A program made the position numbers and the translations under genes. From Anoplopoma fimbria (lineage: Eukaryota; Chordata; Actinopteri; Perciformes; Anoplopomatidae), in the NCBI RefSeq assembly GCF_027596085.1, contig NC_072456.1:17702718-17766717 (forward strand): DNA of 64,000 nucleotides. Reading direction: 5' to 3'. Shown here one piece after another: positions 38,801-50,400 of this stretch. Below the pieces are notes generated by a model. It ran no database searches, had not been told where the DNA came from, and worked only from the letters and a program-made list of their open reading frames with translations. The number at the start of each line of letters is the position of its first letter. Position 1 is the first letter of the stretch.

Positions 38801-39972
38801 TAATGTATTTGTTAAGCAAATAATTATGCAATATAATAATGGTTAAGGTTTAAGCTTCTGGGCAGAAATGAAGACTTCTAGGCAAAGGATTAATTTCTGC
38901 CCATATAATACAACATAGACAGAAATAAAATAAACATTTAGCTGACTCCTCTTTCTTTCATTCCAGACTGCCTCAAATCACTGACAAGCTCTCAAAATAT
39001 TTACTAAAAGCACATGTGTTATTATGCTCAAGGTTTTCCTTTATATCAGGAAAACAGATTACAGTCCAGCGTGTTCAGCATTGACTCAGTGAATTGCCTG
39101 GACTTTGTGACCCTGACGAAAGACACGCAGCTGTACACCAAAACTGTTCACCCCTGACTAACGCGGGAAATATTCTGACTCACTGTATCAAAGATGCTGC
39201 ACTGACATAATGTCTATGATTAGCACCTACCGAGCACAACCATGACTGTCTTGATGAGCTTGATGGGCGTTCTCTTGCGGTTAATGGAGCCGCTGGTGTG
39301 TGGTGTGAGAACCGCCGTCTTCTTCTTGACGTAGGTGTAGATCCTCATGTAGATGACCACCATCACCAAGAACACCACCAGGTTTGACACGGACCAGAAG
39401 ATCAGGTAGCTCCTGCTGAAGATAGGAGCCAGCTGGGAGCAGTCGCTCAGGTTGCAGATGCAGTTCCAGCCCAGACTCGGCACAGCCCCCATGAAGATGG
39501 AGATGGCCCACACCAGCACGATCAGCAGGGTCACCCTCCTCTTCGTCAGGTTGCTGTGCACTTTCCAGTTCATGACGGAGATGTAGCGCTCCAGAGCTAT
39601 TACCAGCAGGTTAGCCAGCGAGGCTGAAAGACTGATGTCCAGAAGACCTTGACGGATGAAGTATCCTTTAACTGTAAGTTTCCGCGACACCTCACCTGTG
39701 TTAAACATCAGGTACACGTAGGCTATGCCCGCCAGGAAGTCTGAGGCGGCGAGGTTGGCTAGCAGATAGTAGAAAGGGTAGTGAAACCTCTTATTGGTGA
39801 TGACAGCAGCGATGACCATGGTGTTGGAGACCAGGATGAAAAAGCAGAAGAGAGAGCCCACCACCTGCACCAGGATGAGCTGGCCGTTGTCCCATTTGTC
39901 ATCAGCGCCGCTGTTGTTGTAGAAAAAGCCCATTGACTCATTATAATGACAGCTGTCGTTCTGTTGGTCCAT
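35838..39972 (-). CDS. lpar3: Lysophosphatidic acid receptor 3 (G-protein-coupled receptor)
   Basis: Cell-surface GPCR for lysophosphatidic acid; in other vertebrates it couples mainly to Gq and Gi. Two coding exons, 39972-39231 and 36166-35838, in phase, 356 aa. The N-terminus has N-glycosylation sites (YNES, NNSG). Seven membrane spans are visible: TM2 HYPFYYLLANLAASDF, TM3 end with ERY in place of DRY, TM4 LLIVLVWAISIFMGAVPSLG, TM6 AFVICWTPGLVVLLL and TM7 NPCIYSY. The intron falls before TM6, as in other LPA1-3 genes. Sequence through TM2-TM5 fits LPAR3 better than LPAR1/2 from memory, and the neighbour mcoln2 supports this. The ATG used (MDQQND) follows a splice acceptor at about 39985. 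Confidence 0.93.
36315..36480. repeat. Interspersed fish repeat, 'GCTAAGCTAAGCTAAC' type
   Basis: The words GATTTTGGTACCTTGGA, GCTGTTTCCAGTCTTAATGC and TAAGCTAAGCTAACAGACTG in this order match a short repeat common in fish genomes. Non-coding, inside the lpar3 intron. Confidence 0.5.
36540..36840. repeat. Interspersed repeat, 'GCAACTAATGATTA' family, copy A
   Basis: Begins AGGGCAGCAACTAATGATTA and later has CAGAGAATTTTGAGCAGTTG. It shares its termini, inverted, with fragments at 40120-40310 and 62285-62615, so it is a dispersed family. Non-coding, inside the lpar3 intron. Confidence 0.5.
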
Positions 39973-40119
39973 TTTAGAGGAGAGTCTGTGGAAAGAGAAT
40001 GAGAGAAAACATGTGAAATTGAGCCTTTTATCAATCATTTAACTATTGAAGTACAGCAAAAATGTATTGATAAATGGTTATTCTAACAACAAAAATGTTA
40101 AATGTTCCCATTTCCTGCT

Positions 40120-40312
40120 TCTAAAATGTGAGGATATGCTGCTTTTCTTTGTCTTATGTGATAATAAACAGAACATATTTGGGTTTTTGACTGCACAAAA
40201 TAAGACATTTGTCACAATGTTCTGACATTCTTTGACCACGCATCAATCTAATAATTGACAAAGTAATTGGCAGTTTTGTAATAAAAATAATTAGTTGCAG
40301 GCCTAAATTCAA
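40120..40312. repeat. Interspersed repeat, 'GCAACTAATGATTA' family, copy B
   Basis: Contains ATATGCTGCTTTTCTTTGTC, TATTTGGGTTTTTGACTGCA and ends AAAATAATTAGTTGCAGGCC, the reverse orientation of copy A. It lies in the lpar3 5' UTR intron. Confidence 0.5.
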
Positions 40313-40920
40313 GTATGTCTGATAAAATATACGTCTAAAATACATTTTACGCTTTTAAAATCCGTCAAATGTAGGCAAAAGTAGAATGGTATGACAGAAG
40401 AGATGAAAAGTCTACACTGCAATGCTTTATATGCCAGATCAGTGCATGGTGGCAATGTTCCCAAGACCAGGTGAGATTTAATGACTCAAGTCCAAAGTTA
40501 AGTACACAAGCCAAAACTCATTCACTTTGAATAAAGCTGAAATCACAGTAAGCTCCATTACTTAAGTCCAAAAAGATAGTGACCATAGTAACAAAAACAA
40601 TACGGTCAGTCGAGTTTTCTACCTGTACGAGCATTTATTTGGTTAAACACTATACCAACATGCAAAAAAAACAAGATTCCAACGTAGGCCAACTTTTCTA
40701 CATGATTTGAGAATGAGAAGCTTTTATTACCTGTCCGATTTTTGGGAAATCAACAACCGCGAAGAAGGGAGGGATGACAAATTCCCACAGAGGGACTATG
40801 AAAGAAAAATGCGCTCTTAAAAAAGACCAAAGTAGCCGAAACAACAAAATGATTTTGCCCAACAGACAACATTTAATCACAAAGAGCTACCTCCGAGAAC
40901 AATCATCCAGGTGAGTTTAC

Positions 40921-41100
40921 CTGTGGTATAGGGCTGATCCGTGGTGAGTCAGTAGGCTTCGAGTTGCGAAATCTTCCGTGCCGAGTTAATGACCATGTTT
41001 CCCCTTCAGCATTTCGCCTCCGCGGCTGTGGACGGAGGGAGGTGACGGCAGAGAGCTGGAGCGCAAAGTGGAGGAAGAAAAGTTGAGCGTCTTCACTTTG
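40921..41100 (-). other. lpar3: Probable non-coding first exon / promoter of lpar3
   Basis: A GC-richer block ends at a clear donor (CCACAG then GTAAAC, minus strand, junction at 40921), and a pyrimidine-rich acceptor lies just upstream of the lpar3 ATG exon near 39985. This fits a 5' UTR exon with a 0.9-kb intron. The upstream end is approximate. Confidence 0.5.
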
Positions 41101-41709
41101 AGTCCTCAGCTCGGTGACGTAGTGCGCATGTGTCACCCAGTCTCACGTGTGAATTCCGCCCTGCAGAACACTGGCTGTGTCATCTGTTTTTGTAGTGATG
41201 AACTAGTAGTATTTTTTTTTCTCAAAATTAATAGATAATCAACGCATCCACACAATTTGGTTCACCTTAAAAAGCATATGCGATTGTCCATTACTCCACT
41301 CCTGTGTTTAAATCTTGACTTTGAGTATTTTCATTTTATGCTACCTCACCACTCTACATTTCAGAATGGATTTGCACATTTTAATTCTACAAAATTTACT
41401 TGAAAGATTTGCATTCAAAAAACACATTTAATAAGCTTGTTAAAGATAAAACCTGTGGTATCCAAATTAATAATTAAAGTAATGTCTTGTTTGGGCCCCT
41501 TGACACGATTCAGATTCAGAGTTGTGAGCAGATCAATCAAACAAAGATTTCCCCTCTAAACTTCTCAGGCTGAAAAAGGTCAAATTTTCTAATAGTTAAT
41601 TAAAAAAAGCAAAGCTTAGAGAAAAGTAGTACAAATGTGTGTGTAAGAATTTTCTTTTAAAAACAGTTTTCTCATCTTCTCTTTCCACTAATCTTTGTGT
41701 TTTGTTTGA

Positions 41710-41828
<119 letters not shown>

Positions 41829-41919
41829 ACGTTTGTAGCTCATAAATTGAAAAGTAAGCAATATTTGTTGACCTTAACTAAACAGACTGATCTGTTGAAA
41901 GGAAATATATATATATATA

Positions 41920-43455
41920 CATCGGGTAAAATAAGTATTGAACACGTCATCATTTTTCTCAGTAAATATATTTCTAAAGGTGCTATTGACATGGAATGTT
42001 CACCAGATGTTGGTAACAACCCAAGTAATCCATACATACAAATAAAACTAAACAAATAAGTTCAGAAATTAAGTTATGTGTAATAAAATGGAATGATACA
42101 GGGAAAAAGTATTGAACACATGAAGAAAGGGAGGTGCAAAAAGGCATGGAAAGCCAAGACACCAGCTGAAATCTATCAGTAATTAGAAAGCAATCCTGCC
42201 CCTTGTCAGTGCCAATTAATATCAGCTGGTTCAGTCCCAACTGATGGCCTATAAAAAGGTGTCTCATTACCAAGATGTCAAACAAGAAACATCTCATGAT
42301 GGGTAAAAGCAAAGAGCTCTCTCAAGACCTTCGCAACCTTATTGTTGCAAAACATACTGATGGCATTGATTACAGAAGGATTTCTAAACTTCTGAATGTT
42401 CCGGTGAGCACTGTTGGGGCCATAATCCGGAAGTGGAAAGAACATAATTTCACCATAAACCGGAAGAATTATCAGAAGAGTTGTCCATGAGCCAAGAACA
42501 ACTTGTGGAGAGCTTCAGAAAGACCTGGAATTAGCAGGTACAATTGTTTCAAAGAAAACAATAAGTAATGCATTCAACTGCCGTGGCCTGTATATGCACG
42601 CTCACCACGCAAGACTCCATTGTTGAACAAAAAGCATGTTGAAGCTCGTTTAAAGTTTGCTGCACAACATTTAGACAAGCCTGTGAAATACTGGGAGAAT
42701 ATAGTCTGGTCAGATGAGACCAAAATTGAGCTCTTTGAATGCCATAATACACACCATGTTTGGAGGTCAAATGGCACTGCACATCACCCAAAAAACACCA
42801 TACCAACAGTGAAGTTTGGAGGTGGGAACATCATGGTGTGGGGCTGTTTTTCAGCATACGGCACTGGCAAACTTCATATAATTGAAGGAAGGATAACAAT
42901 CTGCTGCCATCTACCAGGATGATGAAGATGAAACGAGGGTGGACATTTCAGCAAGACAATGATCCCAAACACACAGCCAAGGAAACTCTCAATTGGTTTC
43001 AGAGAAAGAAAATAAAGCTGCTAGAATGGCCCAGCCAATCACCTGACTTGAATCCAATAGAAAATCTATGGAAAGAACTAAAGATCAGAGTTCATAGAAG
43101 AGGCCCACGGAACCTTCAAGATTTGAAGACTGTTTGTGTGGAAGAATGGGCCAAAATCACGCCTGAGCAATGCATGCGACTAGTTTCTCCATACAGGAGG
43201 CGTCTTGAAGCTGTCATTACCAACAAAGGCTTTTGTACGAAGTATTAAATACATTTCAGTAAGCGTGTTCAATACTTTTTCCCTGTGTCATTCCATTTTA
43301 TTACACATAACTTAATTTCTTAACTTATTTATTTTGTTTTCTTTGTATGGATGGATTACTTGGGTTGTTACCGACATCTGGTGAAAATGTCATGTCAATA
43401 GCACCTTTAGAAATATATTTATTTCAGCAGTGTTCAATACTTATTTTACCCGCTG
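41920..43455 (+). mobile_element. Tc1-like DNA transposon, defective full-length copy
   Basis: 1536 bp. The left end CATCGGGTAAAATAAGTATT and right end (…CTTATTTTACCCGCTG) are inverted copies, the inverted repeats extend about 200 bp, and TA flanks both sides. The interior encodes a broken Tc1/mariner transposase. The left flank is a (TA)n run, a natural target. Confidence 0.93.
42299..43248 (+). pseudogene. Tc1-like transposase, inactivated
   Basis: Three pieces of one protein lie in different frames. 42299-42490 holds an HTH DNA-binding part (ELSQDLRNLIVAKHTDG, RISKLLNVPVSTVGAIIRKW). 42620-42915 holds the first catalytic part with [11 protein letters not shown]. 42919-43248 holds the rest with QDNDPKHTA and [14 protein letters not shown]. 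The three acids of the DDE catalytic triad can be found, but shifts and short deletions near 42480-42620 and near 42890-42920 break the frame. It cannot make transposase. Confidence 0.9.
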
Positions 43456-44432
43456 TATATACACAGACACACTGGTATATACACATAAAGGAAAAATATA
43501 ACCACCTTTGCTTCATGCATTTTGTCACAACCAGGCTAAAATCAATCAAGAGATGTTTTGGATGACATAATAAAAGTAGCCCACTGGGTGACAAAGGTCT
43601 TTGCTGAAGGTAACTCCTTGCATGTGATCAATGTGTAGTTTTAAGAAAACACCTTTGATTTGATCAAGTTAAAAGCACACGTACTCACACTCAAAGTCGT
43701 GATCCAGCTTGTCTCAACATCAACAATTGTTGTAGATTTGCTGATATAACTGACTCACACAGTAGTTCTGGTTTGGTGATTCAAAAACAGCCCTCTTACT
43801 CAATCTCAGCTGTGAATGTGGTTTGCAATTTACAGAAATCTTTGGAGTACTAAATATTCTTTACAGAGCTCATTTGAAATGTGTTGTATTGTTTTTAACT
43901 ATTTAGAATCAAGTTCCCACCACTGCTGATACAATATTAACCATGTAAATAATCCAATCGGGCTCCAGCTTCGATAAATTACATGGGATCTGCTGTCTGA
44001 CTCATAAAATAAAAAGGAAAGCTGAATGTGCACACTTGCAGGATTGACAAGAAACACAATAACAATGTACAAATGAAAATATTAGCTTTACTGCAATCTG
44101 TACAAAAACACAAGACAAATACATTGTATCTAGCACTGCATAATGTTACATAGCACCAGTGTTTGCAGCCACAGTCAACTGCAGAAAACACTGAATCAAG
44201 TTCTTTGGCAACTAAATGCATGTACAGACCTTACAAAGGCTCAGTAAACTGTTCAACAGCATCCTGAACTTCAGTAGATACTGTTAACAAACCTTTTTTC
44301 TTTCCAGTTCCAGCTCCATCTCCAGTTTCATGTTAAAGACAGGGAACTGGCATTTCATATTGCACTTCACATAATCAATAACTCTGCTCTTTTGAGGATT
44401 TTGCAGTAGATGGTTTGATCCTGAAGTCTGTA
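43456..44432. other. mcoln2 3' UTR region and intergenic DNA
   Basis: The part next to 44432 should be mcoln2 3' UTR. I see no clear minus-strand AATAAA here, so its end is not placed. No other gene recognised. Confidence 0.4.
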
Positions 44433-44487
44433 TCAGATGTGTGAGGTCATGTTTTCAGCATCCTCCTCTTCCCTGATCCGCTTCCCT
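44433..44487 (-). other. mcoln2: Distant last coding exon of mcoln2
   Basis: After a CTACAG acceptor, 55 nt code for [17 protein letters not shown] and a TGA stop. It joins in phase to the CCCQR end of exon 48727-48594 (…CAACG + A…). The human protein also has a basic/acidic 14-residue tail after its CC motif. The intron is 4106 bp, far longer than the others. Confidence 0.7.
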
Positions 44488-47400
44488 CTGTAGGTGGAAC
44501 AGCTATCAGCTGATCAGTACAACATCGTCACTTGCTGGAACTCTGCAACAACATGATCCAAAAAAGAAGTGTGAGACACTCAATGTCTCACCAACATAAC
44601 CATATAAAGCAAATGCTTTCTACTTTAGGTCATGAATAAGGTTTCTTAAGCAAGTATCAAGATACAGTTTTTTGTCATAAGTTGCACATCAGTGACATTG
44701 ACCTATATTGTAAAACATTTAAGTCCCGCATCTTTGAGATGTTGCATCTAATGTGTCTCAAAGGGTCACAGGAAGTAAAATTTAGAGACACACAGCTGCC
44801 TCTCAAGAGCAGTGATATTTCTCTAAACATTTACTACGTGTTTAGACTTTTGTTGTTGAGATATTCTCCTACACAGATCACCATAGTTGATTCCTATGAT
44901 TCACTACAGCAAAACAAGCCGGTCTCTTTATTCTCTGTGTGCTTCCACCTGCACACAAGTTTGGCCATAACACACAGAGACAACTAAGGGATGCAGGACG
45001 AGGTTTGAGTTTCTCTTCATTGTACCCATTCTGAGAATAAATCCCCCAAAACAAGCACACTGAAAACGACAGTCTTGTCACCATTTCTTGTGTTTTGCTG
45101 TTTACTACATTACATTACATTACAGTCATTTAGTAGACGCTTTTATCCAAAGCGACTTACAATCAGTAGTATATTACATATCACTCCCAACAGAAACAAC
45201 TAAATATGTTCCGGTTTCATTAAATCTGCAAACAATTAGAAATTTTTTTTCCCCCTTTCTCTTTATGATCTGCCATGAGCAGCACATTTTACTGCTGAGT
45301 TTGCAGACCAAGTCTTATTCCACAAACTGCTCCCGCCCTTTTGAGGATGTGAATGAATTTCAAAAGAGTGCAAGGAAGATGTGTCTAATCCAGAGAAATG
45401 AAGTAGAACAAACATTCCCATTCAAATCAACATTTTTAAAAAAGAACCTTAAAACCTGCTGCCCTTCTTTGAGACTTACTCATCATAGTTAGTAAACAAA
45501 TAACAAAAGAACTACGTACAAAAACTTGACAACAGTGACCAAGAATTTTGCCCAGCCTCCAATAGGTGCATTGACCTGCAGCTCAATCGCAACAGGGAGG
45601 ACAATCTTGAAGAAGCCCCGCATAAAGGGAATGACACAGTGGGGAGTTCCCTGCCTTAAGGTGGAACTGGCCTGTCCAAAAACCTCACAAATGAAGCTAT
45701 GAGTGACACTAAGTCTGTGCAATGCAGATTGCAAGATCAAAGACAGGCAGATCAGAAGAAAATGCACCAAGGACCTGCAGGGCGGCAGATGCCAGGACGA
45801 GGAGATCCCTAATCCGGGTGTACGTGGATACTCCTTCCTCCTCAATTAACCTGCCAAATGCGAACAGGTCAAAACAGAGATTAATGCCCTTTCTGCTTGC
45901 TCAGAAAGTTTTGCATGCCTCATTGCCACTACATTACAAATTCCGATAAAGAGTAAAATTTGAAAACTTATTGCTTAGTTTACACACTCCTGTCACCAGG
46001 TAGGAAAGCACATTGCTATCGCCGGATTGGTGACAACTTTGTCCGGTTCATTTTTTGGAACCAATGTAGCATTTAAGCATGGTGGAAATTAAAGAGCTAG
46101 CTAGCTAACTAGCAGACAGCTGGCGGCCAGCGGCCTAAAGCTTTGTCTGGGTCTCCGTTGGTGGTCCTTTCGCCTCAACCTCAACTGCCGCTCCAGAGAA
46201 GTACAAGCTACAACCGTGTCCACTCTCCTACGGCAAGCTGAGACAAGTTATGGCCACACTGATGTGTGTTGCTGCCATAAAATCTAACAGCAATTGCCAT
46301 TTTCTTTTGAACTATTCAAATGCACACAGAAAGCAGTCCCATGTCCGTTCCACTCCAATTCTATTTATATTGTCCAATCATTTTCTTAGAAAGCTAAACA
46401 TACTCTGTATTTATGAATTGCTTCTGTGCACGGCTTAGCACTTCCTTCGTCAAATCTCTTTCAAACATAACACTGACTCTTTGGCTAAGCTGCTGTACAC
46501 ACATGCAGTTTATGAACTACATCAGATACAGTCCAGTCTTTCATCAGATAGATATTTTTGTCATTGTGGTAATCTGAAGAGCTATATTATATGGTTACAA
46601 CCTTTTCTATAACTGTACATTCAATATTCAATTTCAACCACAAGACTCTTGAGCCACAATACATTATTTCAACTGCAAACTGTTTAGTTTTAAATCCAGA
46701 TGAAGGGCAACCCCTTGCTTTCCAAACAAGATAACTTTGCCCAGTAGAAGATAACAGTATAGGAAGAGGCTAATTGCATGCAGATGAAATATCATCCAGT
46801 AAGACATTACCATGTTAGCTGAGAACATTAGAACGCTGATCTAATTTTTGTGTGTGGAGAGAGACAAAGACACTCATAAAAATGAAATTTGGTCAGTTCA
46901 GAGGCTCCAAATGACTGCAATTACAGAATGTGTGTAACTTGACAAGAGTTCTCCTAATGACGATGTCAGCCAACTCTGGCAGTTTGACACTCAACTCCAC
47001 AGAAAGAGCTGCACATTCATTTGTCAGTCTAGCATTAAGTTTACACTATTACACATTATAACATAATGGCTCTGTAACTGACACTAAACTTCCTTAAACA
47101 CTCAGACAACCAGGGCAGGAAGGCGCAATGGCTTAGTGAGAAAGACAGTGAAGCATGCAGGAAAGGTCACATAGTCAGAGTGTTAATGTCTGGTAAAATA
47201 ATAGTGATGGAAGAGCCAAAACATTTTGCAAATCTTTAAGAATGCGAAACCAAAAGACAAAGTGAGACACCGCAGTCTGGTGAAGTGCAGCTTTTGGTTG
47301 AGTTTCGCAACCACTCTGCTTGGTAGAAGTAGACAGTTAAAGAGGAAGCAATGACCTTTCAACAAACACCTGTTTGTCTAATTCTACACTAAAGCTTCAA

Positions 47401-50400
47401 AATGGACAATATGAAACGAAACCTGACAATGCAATTAAATATTCAGACATATTAGTCCTCGGTTTACAAAAAGAGTATACGAAGTGGTGATAAAAGAGAA
47501 GACACAGTGTGACATCCTTCTACAAAATAAAACCACACAAACACGCAGACACATACACCAAAGAGTCCTTGAACTATGCACCACACATGCTGCTCAAATC
47601 AAATAACCCTTCCAAACTAACCACCGTGCTTTAACAAAACTTTTCCAGCTCAGTTGATTGAGTGTTGACCGTGGCCTGTTTATCTGGGAGGCAACACAGC
47701 AAGAGGGGGGAGGGAAGGATGGTTGGGGGGTTGGAAGGGAGTGGAAGAGGGTGGAGTGGGGGGGTTCTTCCCAGTGCACAGCCTCAGTTTCTCTGTAATC
47801 AGCCCATCATTGGGTGTGTCTGCATAGCTCCCACCGCTAATTTCATTGCTCTCAGACCACGTAAGCCCGAGCCAAACCACAGCGTGGAGGAAACTCAAGT
47901 CTGCTGCCTGCTGATGATAGAGATTGGATCATAGAAGAGGAATGAGCAGAAAACCGGGACATATAGACAAATACGATGTCTTGCTGTAGCAACAACGTGT
48001 TTAGCAAACTACTCAGAATTGTTTTTGTACGTGTAATGTTTGAGAGTGATTTACTTGAAGTCACTACAACGAACTTTAAACTGGTTTTGAAACAGTCTCA
48101 ATGTAATACTGATGGGTCTATATGATCTACATAAGCAAACAAATCCATCAGTAAGAAGATTGGCTATTTCTATATAGTTATTCAGACTACAGCAAGGCCT
48201 CTGGCAGAGACCAAGTGGTCCCAGCTCCCTGCTGGGGTCCAACACTGACACCACACTGCTGGAGACCCAGGCCAAATGGCTGGGCTCGCTGTAGGGAAGG
48301 GAGGCACGGGGAGAACCAGAACCAGGTCCAAAGGGACCGGCAAAATAAACACAAAATGTAAGTTCCTTGTAGTAGCTTTAAATACACACATTAATGTAAT
48401 GTAAAGCGATATTTTTTTGACCATTATAATTAAAGGAGGGCAAACAAATTTTTGTTTGACATCATTAATTTAAGCGCAGTGTTTGTACAGAAGCAGTTTC
48501 CAGATGTGAATGCGTGTGCACCAGGGTGTGTGAATAAAGATTCAATATTATTTAAGCAGCTTAACACAACTGTAAACTGTAAAACCATCATACCGTTGGC
48601 AGCAGCACAACACAGAGTATCTGATGTGACCATCTGTCTGACTGCTCTCCTCTAAAACAGGAAAATCTTTCTGTTCTCTGAGGAACTTCTGCAGGTCCGT
48701 CGGCGGGAATCCATCCTTTTGGAACCTCTGTTAATAAAAACACAGAATTGCAAACAATCATATCCGACACGTTCAACAATGCATAGCAGCAATTTTTTTT
48801 CATACTAGACTTAAAAGACTAATTCCACGCTGGATGATGATTCCTTTTTGCCTACACATTTGTTGCATGGAAGGGTTTAGACATTTGTCTTTTAAATCAA
48901 AACAACAGAGTACTGTGAAATATTTCTCATGGATTTCATGTTACTGCGCTCCCTTTAATGAAGACTTAAAGATGAATCTATAAAATGCCACAGCTTCCAC
49001 CTCATTAGAACCAAACCAATGCAAAAGTACCTTGATGGTCTCATAGGAGTCGGTGATGAGTGCGATGAAGAGCGACAGCACCATGTAGATGAACAAGGAG
49101 ATGAAGGAGTAGAGGTAGGCCCGGCTGAAGAGCCACACCAAAGTGTTTTTGTCCTTCAGCTGGGCGAAGGTGGTGAACATGTCGTCGCCGTTCAGCAGGG
49201 AGAACAGGCACTCCGCTACACGACTCAGGCCCTCAAACTACAGAGATGGAAGAGCGGACGTTGGATTGGATCACCGTTTTTAACACTTAACACAAAGGCA
49301 GCAAACAAAATACATCTGAGGACTTTTGAGATTAGCATGTTTTGCCTTTAGTTTCAACATGTTTTTTTTTTTTAAACCCAACACAAATGTTGATCCTAAC
49401 AGACAAGTTATAGTTACAATGGAGGAGAATGAAACAAAAAGCATGATGTTTGTCAGAGGTGGAATGACCAATATAGAAAGACAAGCAAAGACACGGATGG
49501 CTAAAAAGGGAGAGCAAAGTTCCATCCAGAATGTGATGCTATCTCAATACAACATCCTGATCCCATTTCGACGGTATGGATTCCAGCACTTGGAGACGTG
49601 TGGGATGGCAAGTACAAGAACGTACTCTGTTTATTCCTTTAGTAAATATCAGAGGATCCTGGACGGGCTGACAGCCCACAACGGGGGACTCCCCCCCCCG
49701 GCCATGGCAATGTAAATATCGTGACTACGTCCCAGTTGACTGCACGATGGACAAACAGGGAACCGAAACCTGTTTTCCTCAACTGTATCCATAGCAACAC
49801 TGCAAATGAAGTCACTTTCACTGAAAATATAAACCTTTCTTGTGGGTTGGACCTGGAAGCATTAGTGCATTTATCAACTAATCCTGAGCACCAGTTACGA
49901 TACAATCAGTGCCATTTAGAAATTAAAAGCTGTAAAAAAAATATATATTATTAAAGCATTATTGGATATGATTCTTTATTAATTAAGACAGGTGGTCTTT
50001 GAGTAAACTGACCTGACAAACAAACTTAAATTCAGTCAACAACTTATTTACAGTAGTAACTCCTCTTCAGTTTAAAGATTTAAAGAACATTTTCCATCTG
50101 GTAAGTGAGACATCACTAAGCTCAGGGCGGCTGATCTCAGACTATCTCACATCTGTCTCTCCTACAGTACGAGCACTGCCTTGTTTAGACGCCCACTGCT
50201 TGTCGGACTTCCGTAAATAATTTATCTTAACGGGCAAGGACAGCTAAACACACATATTTTCCCTGATGGCACTTGCTGGCCAAGGTTCTCCCAGTTAAAG
50301 TGATAGTCTGACTTGAAGCTATAGGTCTCCCCTGTCCAAAGGTCCCCTGATTGCAGTTAAAATATATGTTTAGTATAGTAAATTCAACAATCTGTTTCTT

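Noticed and set aside
45489..45949. Possible nested gene (Bcl-2-like?) in the last mcoln2 intron
   Set aside because: I tried to match BH1/BH2-type motifs and other families and found no convincing alignment; the frame stops quickly.
46140..46438. Plus-strand open frame with [16 protein letters not shown]
   Set aside because: No family recognised, no splice or promoter support; lies inside a mcoln2 intron.
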